Shown one piece after another: positions 50,238 to 61,700 of a stretch of DNA of 64,000 nucleotides (the stretch's first letter is position 1; each line of letters starts with the position of its first letter). Under the pieces are notes generated by a model. The model had not been told where the DNA came from, did no database searches, and was given only the letters and a program-made list of their open reading frames with translations. Source of the DNA: Corallochytrium limacisporum (lineage: Eukaryota > Opisthokonta); the NCBI GenBank assembly GCA_002811645.1, contig PDIP01000024.1:26450-90449 (forward strand), written 5' to 3'. Position numbers and translations under genes: made by a program.

Positions 50238-53200
50238 TACGATCTAGCTCCCTGATTCCGGAACTGTAATTTAGTTTACATAACAGATATGGAGAACCCG
50301 GTTGACATTACAGTACCAACCTGACCGCACTGCCCGACGCAGTAGCGGGTCTCTAGTAGCGTCGTGTGTATTGTTTGCTGGCCGAAGGCCCTCCGCAAAG
50401 CAAATGAGGGACGGAGAGTTTTACCCAGAAAAATCCGAACCCGACCTCACCAGATCCGAACTTACAAAGGTATATTAAATTAGCCCAAAAAATCCTCTGA
50501 TCTGAGGTAGTGGCGGTGATGTCCGTATCCCTTGAATGTCGGAGACAGCGTCGGTGATGCTCGTGACCGTATGAACGCTCTAAGGTTCGTCACTCGTAAA
50601 ACACTCCGTAGCCAAGCGAAGTGAACGAGTTGTACACAGTTTTCTGCACACCCTTCACTGCTGAATAGAACGGGTATCATGGCGAAGTGTATCGACCATC
50701 CACACAGATTGCAGAAGTGACGCATGGTTTTCACCAAAGCTAAGTGCCGTCTCCGACCCAGTTGATTGCTGATCGGGATTTGACGACGAGGGAGCAGAAG
50801 CAAGTCTGTGTTCTATGCTACAGTACGATGACCACCATTTCTCCCTATAGTGGACGTATGACACGTACGGAGCTTCAAAAGCGGTTGAGGAGAATTTCTC
50901 CCACGCGGCGCCCAAAGCTAGCACAGTGGCTTTTTAGTTTCCGGTACTAATGTACCGTGCAGTGTGACCGCAGCGAGGTGAATACTTGAATGCCGCAGTG
51001 GGTTTCATGAATAAGTAGCGGAAGGGGACAATCAGTAGCAAAATATCCTGCTTATTCCCAGTGAACATCAGCGACAAGAAGCTGGGCTGTATTTAGGTGT
51101 TGGCATGGCAGGATCTTCTCCGCGTGACAAATCTATCGATGCCATTGATGGTCAAGGAGGCGCATGCACTTACTGGCACAGCTACGCAGTGTTTTGAAGA
51201 TCTATGTACTCCAAGCAGTTGTTCCTAAGGACCCTAAACAGTTCTCGTCCTTGACTTGTATCGCTATCTGGTTCACTGCAAACGTTTCTTTCAAATTGAG
51301 GGCCACAGTCATCCCGTTGACGACAAATCGGTATAGAGTTGAGCATTGACCACAGCGGAATGTGGATGTCATGGAGCCATTCTCAAAACTCCATCAGAAT
51401 CGGTCATCTTCCAGTAACATGTGAATTACACATGCTTCTCAAGTCATGTTCAACTCGAAGACTGTTTCTGCCATTGCCAAACGACGCAAGAATTGGGGTC
51501 TTGCCAGTGGTCGCGGTTTTACCAATTTCATCGCGCCAATATCTCATCCTCGCCCTCGTGCCCGCGAGTGTAATTGCGCATTGAGTCCAACAAGGCGTAT
51601 CTTAATCCTGACATTGGACAGTGATAGGGGTGGTGGGACATTTGTACGAAACGTGCTCTTTGTCAACATATACATGTTTCTGCATCTCCGATTTCTGTGT
51701 ACATGACAGCCCCATACACCACGGAACCGCTTCTGCACCAATGACTTTGTACACAAGAGATGAAGACGCATTCTCTCTGCGTTGATGCTAGGGGACGAGA
51801 TATCGATGCATGCCAATACAAACACAAAGATGTCCTTGCCTCTCACGGATCATCATCACCGGTCATGTTCTGGTTTGGCACTCGATTGGTGACACAGCAC
51901 AAAAGAACCGTCGAGGACGCAATGAAATTGGGACAGGGAGCGGGGCACAGTGGTGCATCATCTGTGTGCGAAAGAAATGCTTTGATTGCGCTGATGAAGT
52001 GAAGGGAATAGTTCCGTGATTGTCTCTAAGGGGGTATCAGATGAACGGCTAGCAGCACTCAAACTGTGCTTCTCTTCTCTCAGGAGCGAGTTTTCCCACC
52101 ACTACCCGCCCCTTACCGCCCCCCCCCCTCCTTTCCTTCGCTCCTTCCGACTTTCCTACTCCGCGCAGTCCCTCCTACGGCTCAGTAAAATCTACTGCAA
52201 TGGGGTCGTGTATGCGGTGTGTCCGTTTCGCGCAAAAGGACTGGCGAAATGATGAAGTAATTATGTGAGAATTAGAAGAAGAGAAATGGAAAAAATTCTC
52301 AACACCACACAACGACGGGTGGGAAACTGGGCCTGCGCTTGAAGAACAGCTCTGGTACGCAGGAGAAGGAAAGCAAACAGCACCGTGCACAAGATAGGGG
52401 TGTTGTATCCGAGATTAGATCCGCAATATCAAGAATATGGGGCGGGTCGGTGGCCCTTGAGTACCCCAAAGAAACGCAGGAGGAGTCACAAAGACACTGG
52501 GGGTGCACAGAGAAACATGAAAGTGGTGCACATCCAACCCATAAATGCTCACAATGGGTACACACGTATACCTCTATGCTTCCCCGCCACGCCCTAAGTG
52601 ACGTACTTTGCCTACTGACATCATAGAGTTTACTCTGGCAATGGAGGCGTTAGGTGCGTTGGCACATCGGTTGGGTCAGAGGTGTCCGTTTGTCTCCGGG
52701 ATGGCTCTGGCTGTTGACCCTGCTACCTACAGGAAATTGCAGCATTTTACCGACAGCAAAACGAGTTGCCCGTGTCGGAAGTCCGCACTGCTCGGAAGCT
52801 CACCACCTCTCAGTTTCCTGCGGCACTGCTAGAGATCACTCTCCGCTATACCCTGATGATCCTTGTCTGTGCTCCCGTCCAACATGGGCTTTCTTTTTCA
52901 AATGCGCGCAAATAGAATGACTGTAAGGATGTATCCACCTCTCCGAATTCTTTCCTACACTGCTCTGAAGAAAGGAAAGCTACAGACGAAAACTAGACAA
53001 ATACCTCTGCTGAAACTCTTTTGAGTATGGGGAGACAGTAGCCGGGATTAGGAGGTGGGTGGGGGGCAATAGTAAGGCTGGCAAGTTGTGCGCTAGAGAT
53101 GGATCGCCGAACAGGCACAACAGGGATTCCACGGCTTGAGCTTCGTAGACTTTGTAAACCTACACTCAACTACGCTGTGTAATCTGCCGTCGGCCTGGTA

Positions 53201-53292
53201 TAGGGGTACATGAGAGACACTTGTCGTAGATGAATGAGAAGCTAGTGGGCTCCCCATGTTGACACCCACAAGATCTCTTTCATATTGTAAAC
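50238..53292. other. Gene-free stretch upstream of the amino-acid transporter
   Basis: About 3 kb. It contains a C-run near 52120-52128, a CT-rich tract (52080-52150) and G-rich spots near 53055-53065. Open frames are short and overlapping with no recognised protein. It includes the promoters of both flanking divergent genes. Confidence 0.4.
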
Positions 53293-55095
53293 ATGGGTGG
53301 ACGAACAAGAGATAGAGATAGCACCCGGTCACGTGCGTCACGGGGAAAATCTCCTCTGCCTGAGCCACCTCGCACTGAAGACGGTAGCATTATCCACAGC
53401 CGTGGTACTGGTGTGGATGTGAGGGCTCACCATGGTGTAACTAGTGACCTGAGTGCGCAGGAGCAGAGTCGTAGGGAGGCGATGGAGCGCAGCTCCAGTG
53501 TTCCCTCATTTGTCAACATTGAATCCTACCTGAGACAGGCTCGCCATGCTGAGCAAAACCCACCCATTCTCGAGTTTCGACGAACATCTTCATTCGGACC
53601 GGAAAGGAAACACCGCATCATGCAGAGCGGCCGTAGCGTCTACGACACTATCCTATTCGAACACATTGATTCATCCACCGAGGATGAAGACTCTGAGTAC
53701 TCCTACTACCTGGATGCCCCTGAGACTCTCCGCAGCCACAGTCAGCCTGACCTGACAGAAGGTACTCCCCTGCTCGGTGAGAATGGCAATGGTACTGCAA
53801 AGGAAAACGGACATGATCTTGAGGGCGGGGACGACCACGGGCATGGTGGAGGTGACGCACGGTTGGCTGGCACCAAAAAGACCCTCTTTGCCATCTTCAA
53901 GTCATTTGTTGGCACTGGCATTCTCTTTATTCCCAAGGGATTCTACAACGCCGGCATGCTGATGGGTATTGTTATGTTGGTCTTCATGGGTGTTGCTTCG
54001 ATCTGGGGTATATTATTGCTATTGCAAACTCACCGTGAGCTGGTTGAACGCGGCACCAAAGCCTCCACATACGGTGATATCGGCAAGGCCACATACGGCA
54101 AATTTGGGCGCCGTCTCGTGAACCTGTCCGTTTTCATGACCCAGTTTGGCTTTTGTACTGCCTACTTTGTTTTCATTTCCAAGAACGTTCGTGAGGCGGT
54201 TGCTCGCTTCACGAGCTGCGGAGTTGTTTTGGAAGAATGGTGGATCATGACTGCTTTAGTCTTTGCCTTTGTGCCGCTTACTTGGGTCCGACACATGAAG
54301 TACTTTGGTCTCACTAACCTCATTGCTGACGTAATTGTCATCGGTACTGTCATCTACACCATGACCCTGAATGTTGAGATCCTTGCTGACCAAGGTCCTC
54401 AGGAGGTTCATTTGATCGAATATGGTGGTCTACTATCCTTCATCGGAACTTCGATCTATGCCTTTGAAGGCATTGCTATGGTGTTGCCCATCCAGCAGAG
54501 CATGAAGAAGAAAGAAAAAATGCCTGTTCTGATCACCAACAGTCTATTGGGTATCATGGGACTGATGATTGTGTTCGGTATTTCAAACTATCTTGCTTTT
54601 GGACCCAACCTGCGGTCCATCATCACTCTCAACCTGAACACGGGTAAGGGCGACAATCCCGTTGTTGACTTCATTCTCATAGCCTACTCTCTGGGAATTA
54701 TGCTCACCTTCCCCTTAATGATGTTCCCAGCGGTGCGTATGATTGAGCGCAAGCTCTTCCCGGGCACACCTCGGCGCTCCGGTAAAAAATGGCAGAAGAA
54801 CGGCGTGCGCTTCTCCGTAACTCTTCTGGCATACCTTGTAGCCTTAGTGGGACAGAGTGATGTCGATAATTTAGTTTCACTGATTGGTGGATTGTGCTGC
54901 ACACCTCTCGCGTTCTCATACCCAGCATTGTTCCACTGGAAGGTTTTCTACGATGGCAAATTCACGAAGGAAGCACTCGGAGACATCCTATTTTTCGTAT
55001 TCGGTATGGTTTGTGTTGCATTGTCTACATTCATCTCCTTCTACAATTGGGATACATCTGGCGGCGGGTTGAAGATTTGTGAGCCTGGCTTCTAG
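53293..55095 (+). CDS. Vacuolar/lysosomal amino-acid transporter (AVT3/SLC36-like, AAAP family)
   Basis: The protein has 600 residues. The N-terminal ~195 residues are disordered, Ser/Arg- and acid-rich, and contain an acidic dileucine signal EGTPLL (residues 156-161), typical of sorting to lysosome or vacuole. The AAAP core starts near residue 195 with TLFAIFKSFVGTGILFIPKG, the substrate-binding TM1 break of SLC36/AVT3 proteins, and has about eleven TM helices, including LIEYGGLLSFIGTSIYAFEG and ISNYLAFGPN. These carriers export or import neutral amino acids across the vacuolar or lysosomal membrane, often proton-coupled. The start MGGRTRD lies in a good context; Gly2 could be acylated but this is weak. 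Confidence 0.92.
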   Translation: MGGRTRDRDSTRSRASRGKSPLPEPPRTEDGSIIHSRGTGVDVRAHHGVTSDLSAQEQSRREAMERSSSVPSFVNIESYLRQARHAEQNPPILEFRRTSSFGPERKHRIMQSGRSVYDTILFEHIDSSTEDEDSEYSYYLDAPETLRSHSQPDLTEGTPLLGENGNGTAKENGHDLEGGDDHGHGGGDARLAGTKKTLFAIFKSFVGTGILFIPKGFYNAGMLMGIVMLVFMGVASIWGILLLLQTHRELVERGTKASTYGDIGKATYGKFGRRLVNLSVFMTQFGFCTAYFVFISKNVREAVARFTSCGVVLEEWWIMTALVFAFVPLTWVRHMKYFGLTNLIADVIVIGTVIYTMTLNVEILADQGPQEVHLIEYGGLLSFIGTSIYAFEGIAMVLPIQQSMKKKEKMPVLITNSLLGIMGLMIVFGISNYLAFGPNLRSIITLNLNTGKGDNPVVDFILIAYSLGIMLTFPLMMFPAVRMIERKLFPGTPRRSGKKWQKNGVRFSVTLLAYLVALVGQSDVDNLVSLIGGLCCTPLAFSYPALFHWKVFYDGKFTKEALGDILFFVFGMVCVALSTFISFYNWDTSGGGLKICEPGF

Positions 55096-55464
55096 ACGTA
55101 GCCGACAAATCCGTATAATTTCATACTCAATTGTATATATTAAATTCACATTCATCTGTATTACTTGACGAACTGAGTTTTTTGAAGCACCAAGTTACTC
55201 ATTCGAAACTGGTGAGGGATGTATCCAATTGGCCAACTCATGATAATGAAGAAAATTGAATTCACGTACAGCTGTAAATTCAAATCGAATTGTATTACGT
55301 AGTATAGCAAAATTCTTTGATGCAGCGAGTAGGTGGGTATGTTTAACGAATTTTACCAACACATTCAGGATTTAGATTCATCCTAGAGCACACTGTACAC
55401 AATTGCCAGCTTGTGTATATAAGTTATTGTATTGGTGATAGCACATACTTGAAGAAAAAGCTAG
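55096..55464. other. Convergent intergenic region
   Basis: About 370 bp, AT-rich, between the stops of the transporter and the zinc-finger gene. Expected to hold both polyadenylation sites. No gene seen. Confidence 0.4.
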
Positions 55465-55884
55465 TCATCCGAAAGGTGTGAAACCCATTGTCTTGCCGAG
55501 GTCGTTCTCAGGCCCAGATGGGCTGTCGCCTGTATCATCCTTGTCGATACAATCCTTAATTTCCTCTTTCCTTTGTGTTTCTTTTCTAACAACATATTTT
55601 GTGCGAAGAGTCTGCAATTGAGATTGCACATCTGCAAGAGTTGCACGTTCTATGAGATGTGATTTTCCTGTCTTTGCCATATGTGCTGGTGAACTGGTAT
55701 GCTCCAACCAATTCAGAGTATCTGAAGCTTTGTACCCGCAAACAAAGCAAGTGAACGTGTCCGGGTCGATGATGCGGCCATCAATTGACAAGGCAACATG
55801 GGTTTGGCTGGTGTCCTGGGCCGGTATGTTGCCGCTGGAAGGCACAGTGACCCATTTCTTCCGCCCGTATTCGTCGCGTTCCAT
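55465..55884 (-). CDS. ZMAT2/Snu23-like U1-type zinc-finger protein
   Basis: The protein has 139 residues from ATG 55884. A matrin/U1-type C2H2 finger has C46, C49, H62 and H68 (C-x2-C-x12-H-x5-H). Next comes ERATLADVQSQLQTL, comparable with the ERSTLDQV segment of ZMAT2, and the chain ends MGFTPFG like the MGF-x2-FG end of ZMAT2/Snu23. That protein is part of the U4/U6.U5 tri-snRNP and acts before catalytic activation of the spliceosome. This copy is shorter than ZMAT2 (199 in human) and divergent, so it may be the true orthologue in an intron-poor genome or a paralogue. Splicing role is inferred. Confidence 0.65.
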   Translation of the reverse strand: MERDEYGRKKWVTVPSSGNIPAQDTSQTHVALSIDGRIIDPDTFTCFVCGYKASDTLNWLEHTSSPAHMAKTGKSHLIERATLADVQSQLQTLRTKYVVRKETQRKEEIKDCIDKDDTGDSPSGPENDLGKTMGFTPFG

Positions 55885-56862
55885 GGTAAGGCTACGTCTG
55901 TGATGTGTACACTACAGTGCAGATACGTTCTGCCTCAAGGAACGCATGATGCCGTACATGACTTCCTAATAGAGGCTGCACAGGTCACGCATAATTTGGG
56001 ATGTACGAAAGAAGTGCACCTGAAATCTCCTTTAAACCCTATTGACGAACAACAAATCTGCTGTCGGCTGCTGTGGGTCTGCTGCAGTATGTTCCAGCCA
56101 TACCTATGAAGAACCTGCTTCAAATGTTGTGTGTTGCGTATGGTTGCAGATCAGAACAATTTTCCCCAAGACCGCAAGCTGGTTTGGCTATGGCCCTGCT
56201 ACATGCGCTGTAGGGTGCGACTTCCGCAGCGATCGGTCTCACAGGACCTCTTGGGGTTGGTTTATCGCCCGTGGTTCTAGGTAGTCCGTTGCCGTTCAGG
56301 CGCTATACTCTGACATCTATGTCGTGATCTGTACAGACATTTTCTTAACACTGTGCATTCAACATAGCATGCAAGCACGACCCCGCAAGCCCGGGCTGAT
56401 ATCAAACCCCTTCGCTCTAGCTGGGCTCTCCCCCTGTTGGTCCCGTTTGGCCAGGCCACAGCTAAGGGAAGGAGGGTCAATGGGCCGCGCACCCTGGCTC
56501 GCTGGTTCTATGGTAGCAATCCTACCGTGTGGGGGGGTTGACCGAAATTTCCCGACCTCGCGTGTGCCCTCGTTGCGTTTACGGCGATGCCCTGAGGAGG
56601 ATAATGGAGGGGGCGGTTCCGTGTGGGGGTCAAAAGGCACACACCCTCCCCTTGCTAGCGTGTGGGAGAACCGGTCGATGAGCTCTGGGCTGACCAGCAA
56701 CTAGTAGGCATTGGAAGAGTTCTGCCAAGGGTGCAACTTGGTTGCTATTTGAATGCTCTTTGGCTGGTATAAGATATCAAATCTTTCCTTTCAGCTGTAC
56801 AGTCTTTTCTTGCAGACACCTCTGTACTGAAGAGACTCTGCTCGCAATCTAACATAGTCGGC
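55885..56862. other. Divergent intergenic region (zinc finger / HD2-like)
   Basis: About 980 bp with promoters of both genes. G/C-rich patches at 56380-56480 and 56520-56640. No gene seen. Confidence 0.4.
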
Positions 56863-57774
56863 ATGGAATTTTGGGCTGCTGAAGTTACAAAAAATGAGGT
56901 GGAAGAGTGGGCTCCTGAGGGCGAAGTTTGCCTGAACCTTAAGGGTGCCGCTCTGCTTCCGTCCAAGAGCTCAAAAGGAGCTACTGCGACTTCCTCTGCC
57001 TCCTGCTACATTTTTGCGGAGATTCCGGACTTTGACCTCATGGAACAGGATGACTACGAGGTAGATCCCGAAGATCCTCCGGTTAAGAAGTTTTGTATTG
57101 CGGTCATGTCTCAGGGTAAGACCGATTTTATTAACCTCGACCTTACCTTTGCTGGTCCGGTCCGCTTTCGTGTTGAAGGTGGCAACTGCAAGGTGCATTT
57201 GAGCGGCTTCCTGGCCCTCCTCCCGGAGCTGGACGATGATGACGAAGAAGACTTCTACGGAAACGATGACATGTACGATGACGACGTGGACGAGGAGGCA
57301 CTGCAGCACCTAATGAACGGTGGGGCATACGACGACGATGATGACGACGACGATGATGATGACGACGACGATGACGATGACGACGACTATGGACCTCGCA
57401 TCATGGAAATGAAGGAAGACGACGACCAGGACGAAGAGGACAGTGACGAGGATGATAGTGAATACGAGGAGCAGGGCACTGGTGCACAGAAGCGCCGCCG
57501 TGTCGCACAGGCTGAAGACGACGACGAGGACGACTCTGACTCTGACTCTGACTCTGACTCTGACTCCGGCTCCGACTCTGAAGAGGATTCCGATGAGAAC
57601 TCTGACACCGACGGCACCGAAGAGGAAGAAGTCCAGAAAACTTCGACTAAGCGCATGGCTAACGGATCGGTAAAGGGAACAGCACCTCTGACATGCGGGG
57701 TCTGCTCTAAGAAAATGCAGAACCAGAAGGCTCTTGAACAGCATGAACGTGCCAAACACAAAATTGCACACTGA
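56863..57774 (+). CDS. HD2-like nucleoplasmin-fold / acidic / C2H2 zinc-finger nuclear protein
   Basis: The protein has 303 residues. The N-terminus MEFWAAEVTKNEVEEW opens a nucleoplasmin-like (NPL) domain of about 125 residues with the hallmark MEFW start of plant HD2/HDT proteins and of FKBP39/Fpr4-type chaperones. Two long acidic tracts follow: an Asp run encoded by 57328-57390, and a Glu/Ser/Asp region with a TCTGAC hexamer repeat (57532-57566). A basic KRRR patch lies between them. The C-terminus has one C2H2 finger with C278, C281, H294 and H299. NPL plus acid tract is a histone-chaperone layout, and NPL plus acid plus terminal C2H2 is the HD2 layout. No FKBP domain is present. Nucleolar histone binding or ribosomal-chromatin work is likely; deacetylase activity is not implied. 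Confidence 0.85.
   Translation: MEFWAAEVTKNEVEEWAPEGEVCLNLKGAALLPSKSSKGATATSSASCYIFAEIPDFDLMEQDDYEVDPEDPPVKKFCIAVMSQGKTDFINLDLTFAGPVRFRVEGGNCKVHLSGFLALLPELDDDDEEDFYGNDDMYDDDVDEEALQHLMNGGAYDDDDDDDDDDDDDDDDDDDYGPRIMEMKEDDDQDEEDSDEDDSEYEEQGTGAQKRRRVAQAEDDDEDDSDSDSDSDSDSGSDSEEDSDENSDTDGTEEEEVQKTSTKRMANGSVKGTAPLTCGVCSKKMQNQKALEQHERAKHKIAH
57532..57566 (+). repeat. TCTGAC hexamer repeat inside the HD2-like gene
   Basis: Near-perfect hexamer units encode alternating Ser-Asp residues in the second acidic tract. It is length-variable sequence by nature. Confidence 0.8.
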
Positions 57775-58077
57775 GTCATATGAACGGAATCCCAATGGAA
57801 AAGGCCAGCATGCATGGGTCATACAGTTACATTGTTCTAATGCTACGGCATTCACGACTGTGCCACGTACTCGAGATTGAGACATATCTATTTACATGGT
57901 GACTGCAAGAATTGGTAAAGAATTTGCGAACCACAAGGCCACATACAAACGTATACTTAGGTCATATTTTGAAATATTGCTTACACAGTGAATGTCTATT
58001 GAAAGATGTTGGGGGATCCGGCCACTCTCTCATCTTCGTCAGCAGACTATTTCTCAAGGAATCTTTGCTCTCTTGTC
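57775..58077. other. Convergent intergenic region
   Basis: About 300 bp between two stops. No gene or clear signal seen. Confidence 0.35.
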
Positions 58078-58755
58078 TTATTGGTGCATCTGCATGAATT
58101 TATCCCTCTCAAGGAAAGGAGACTTCAGGAGAGGAGTGGCCATAATTCTCTTGTACTCAGCCTGTGCCTGTCTCTTATCCTCCTTCACCAAAATGTTATC
58201 CTTGTACTTACTGATCACAGGTTTCTCAGTCTCGGTCTTCTTACCCACTGAAGGTGCAGCAGTGCATGTAGGCTTCTCAAACACCCCGCGAGCATTACCA
58301 AACTTTTGCTTGGACCGTCTGTCCTCATCCTCTTTGGCCATCTGTGCGCGAGCAGCACTATTGTCGGCCTGAATCATTTCAACTGCACTCTCATAGGATA
58401 CACCAGGAGCCCGCTCTGCACGCAAAAGGGCCAGCCTATGCACAGCCTCCTCGTTTACTGTTCGGTTGTTCTTCTTATGGTCTCTCCTTGCCAACTTGAA
58501 AACATGGTAGGGAGTCTTGAAGACGGGTACTTGTTTACCGATCAGGGATTCGGCGTACGCAGTCATTTCTCTGAACACCACAGAATTCATGGTACAACGA
58601 GCCATAGATGTGGTGAATTCGAGAGCTTCATTTATCGGAGTTCCCGCCTTTTGGAGAACCATGAGCAGGTCTGCACACTCCAATGATGCACGCTCCCGGT
58701 CCTCAGGGGGGTATGATGCCAAGGCATCCTGCAAGTCAAGTGCTGCCTCCGACAT
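58078..58755 (-). CDS. Orphan helical protein
   Basis: The protein has 225 residues from ATG 58755. The N-terminal half is helical and acidic (MSEAALDLQDALASYPPEDR; ASLECADLLMVLQKAGTP). Next comes a basic patch (KLARRDHKKNNR), then a Lys/Glu/Ala-rich charged tail. I recognise no domain. The single long frame with ATG, even amino-acid make-up and convergent placement against the HD2-like gene (about 300 bp apart) support a real gene. Confidence 0.6.
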   Translation of the reverse strand: MSEAALDLQDALASYPPEDRERASLECADLLMVLQKAGTPINEALEFTTSMARCTMNSVVFREMTAYAESLIGKQVPVFKTPYHVFKLARRDHKKNNRTVNEEAVHRLALLRAERAPGVSYESAVEMIQADNSAARAQMAKEDEDRRSKQKFGNARGVFEKPTCTAAPSVGKKTETEKPVISKYKDNILVKEDKRQAQAEYKRIMATPLLKSPFLERDKFMQMHQ

Positions 58756-61700
58756 GACTATAAGACGCTCGGCTGTTCCGTCCCAGTGATTGGCACACTA
58801 ATTTTTTCTATATGATTGAATTGACAAAGTTTCATCCTGAGTCGGGCTTTGCTTTGGAACGCCAGCTGTGCGAAATAGGTGCACTAAAGCAATAGGAGGG
58901 GACGTACTCCTTATCTTCTAGGGCCATCGTCTTAGGGGCCCACAAGTAGGCAGAAAATATGCGTCAATCCGGTACAAGATCCATTAAAATCGAGTGACCA
59001 CGGCACTGTTCGATCCCCACTGTTAGTAACAGGGTATGAATTGTTGACGATGGTTCACTGCGAAATCAGGAACATTTGTCAGGGGGGCGGGAGCACCGGC
59101 AACGAATTGCTTCAAACCCACCCTGCCGTGGCCGCACCTTAGTAACAGGGCCCCATAGCAAGGTGAAGGAAGAGCCCCCCCTTTAGCGCCGTACTCATTA
59201 TACTACCATCCCGCAGGCTTTGCTTCTCTAGCCGGCTCCGCCCACCGGAAATTTCCTAGCTTCTGCCAGCTCGAAAATTGGCCCCTAACACGACTATGAA
59301 GGGGACCGATGGTACACACGCCTGCTCCACAGCAGGTTCGACCAATCATTGGGCGCGAAATGCACAGTGTACTATTTCGGTAGTGAATGTATCAGGGGCC
59401 ATATTTTCCCTCAGAATGCGTACTACTACGCAAGGTATCCGACGCAGCATACAGAATCTACTGTCAAACTGCTCTGCGGTCAGATGAGTGCGCAACAGTC
59501 CTGCAGTGCTCAATCAGTGTTTCACGCGGATGTTTGGGAAGGGTGCAAAGTCCGTCTTCTACCCAAACGACCGTCCTCTCCTCCTACGCATCCATCTTCT
59601 GTTCTCGTCTGCGGTATGGTGCTCGAGCGGACATCTCTGCCCCTCCCTGGGCTTGGCGAGGGACAGATCACCACCGAACGGAAAAAATTCTCCCCTCATT
59701 GTTCTTCACCATAGAAAATTCTTAGAGACTGTGCTGCCCTCCCTAAATATTCTTCCATTTGTTGGGTCCGGCGTGCGTGCCGGGGTCACAGTCTGTTGGA
59801 CGAGGCTACCGCTGTTTTCGAAATCTGAAACACGGCTGCGGTTCTGGAGCCGACTACCTATCCTTCTTTGCACCCGTGCATAAGTCCTGCTGCAGATTCA
59901 CTCGGAGAAAACTTTTGATCTGGCCATACTGAACTGCAAAGATTTCTTCCTTCCCTACTTTGAAACTCTTAGGCAAAAGTAAGACAATAGCCACCCTTGA
60001 TGTCACTGACGATCCACTTTCATTTACTTTTGCCCCCCGGCAGCATTGTACCCAACTGCTTCTTTGGTCACCCGTATGGTATGCGACAACTCTTCGTGTT
60101 CTTCGGGGCGCTGGACGTGAACAGTGTGACAGAGATAGTTCAAAAATTCCCCAACTTATATTCATGGACTAAGAGCATGGCACCATATAGATGCTCACAA
60201 AGGCACCGCACCGTCACAAGTTGATCCGACTGGACAGATGTTTTTTTTTCATGTAAGGAACACGACACCATGCACTCTTTGAAGGGAGTGAGCACTCTGC
60301 ACCACCCTATTTCAAAGTGTCCATGTTCTCTGCATGTCCAGCTAGCAGTCGTTGCGGTCGTTTCAGACCTCATTCTTGACATCCTGGTTCACTACACACT
60401 TGTTACACCGTGCGATAAGCTAAAAGGACTGGGTTTGGTGCAGTAGTCCAGAGCCCCAACATCACAGTAAAGCACAATGAGACCACATATTCGAATGCGC
60501 CCTTCAGGAGACCGCGCCTGTTGTTGGTGAGAAAAGTCTGTTTACATTTCTTACGTGCGCACTCACTCCAGACGAGTGAATTCCTTGTCACGCTGAATCT
60601 GGAACCATTGCTTCGCATTCCACACTTTCAACTTCAAATTTGTTTACATACCGACTTAGAAAAAGGCATTCTCATTCTCACTACTCTCGAGCATCTCAAT
60701 TTAGAGTGCATGCGGTTAGGAGAGTATTTCCTGGGCAGTTGTTCTACAAATTGGATAGTATGTCAAAGATGTAGACGGAGTTTCTTGAACTGCGCACGTG
60801 TGGCGTTTTCTCCAAACACATATACTAGGCAAAAAGAGGACATGGAGTCGAAGTTTCATATGTAGTTTGACAACTGCCACAAGTTCAAACTGCCACAAGC
60901 TCCCATAAAACGCTAGCCTCTGTTGGTGGGCCAAAGTCTGGTCGCACGACGCGTGCTCTACCGTAGACATTAATAACTGTATAAATGGTTACTGTAATTT
61001 GTTTTGTTTTCAGGTGCGCACCTCAAGGACTCTCCATGGCTGAGTGTGTGTACTCACACACTGCAGGGTTAGATTTTCTTGTTTTTTTTTTTTGTATTTG
61101 TTAATACACCCAGGGAGCCCTCGGAACGTCCAAGACCGTTCGCACTCAGTTCCGTAAACATATTTACATGTCTGTACGGCAGCGATTTGCAAATCGGTCA
61201 ATCCCCCACGTCTGTGTTTGAAAGGAGCATCATGTGGTCCACAATGTGTAATGAATTCCATGTTTTGAATGGGTTCGCATTGTGATTGTCCCTTGCATAA
61301 TGTTGAGTCGCTTTAGCAGGAAGATAACCTCTTTGTGACCACGGTACGAACTCTGGACGAGAGTACAATCATTTGTGGAAGCAACAGAGTTTAAATGAAA
61401 ATGTTTCGGAACGGTTTTCTCCTTCGATCTAGGAATGTATTGCTGTGTGCCCACAGAATCGGACGAAACTATGCTAGTCTCCAGGAACATATCCTTTTCT
61501 ACCAGATGTATTTCACGCTTCCACTTTCAACACCCCACGTCACCTTAGACATTCAACCTCGCTGCCGTCACGGAACAAAATGACTGGCACTGAAACACCG
61601 AAGATATTGATAAGAACTGCCATATTCAGCAACGAATCGTGTGGCAAGTCATAGAGACGCAATGGATCGTGGATGGGAAAGTCTTCAACGAATACATAGA

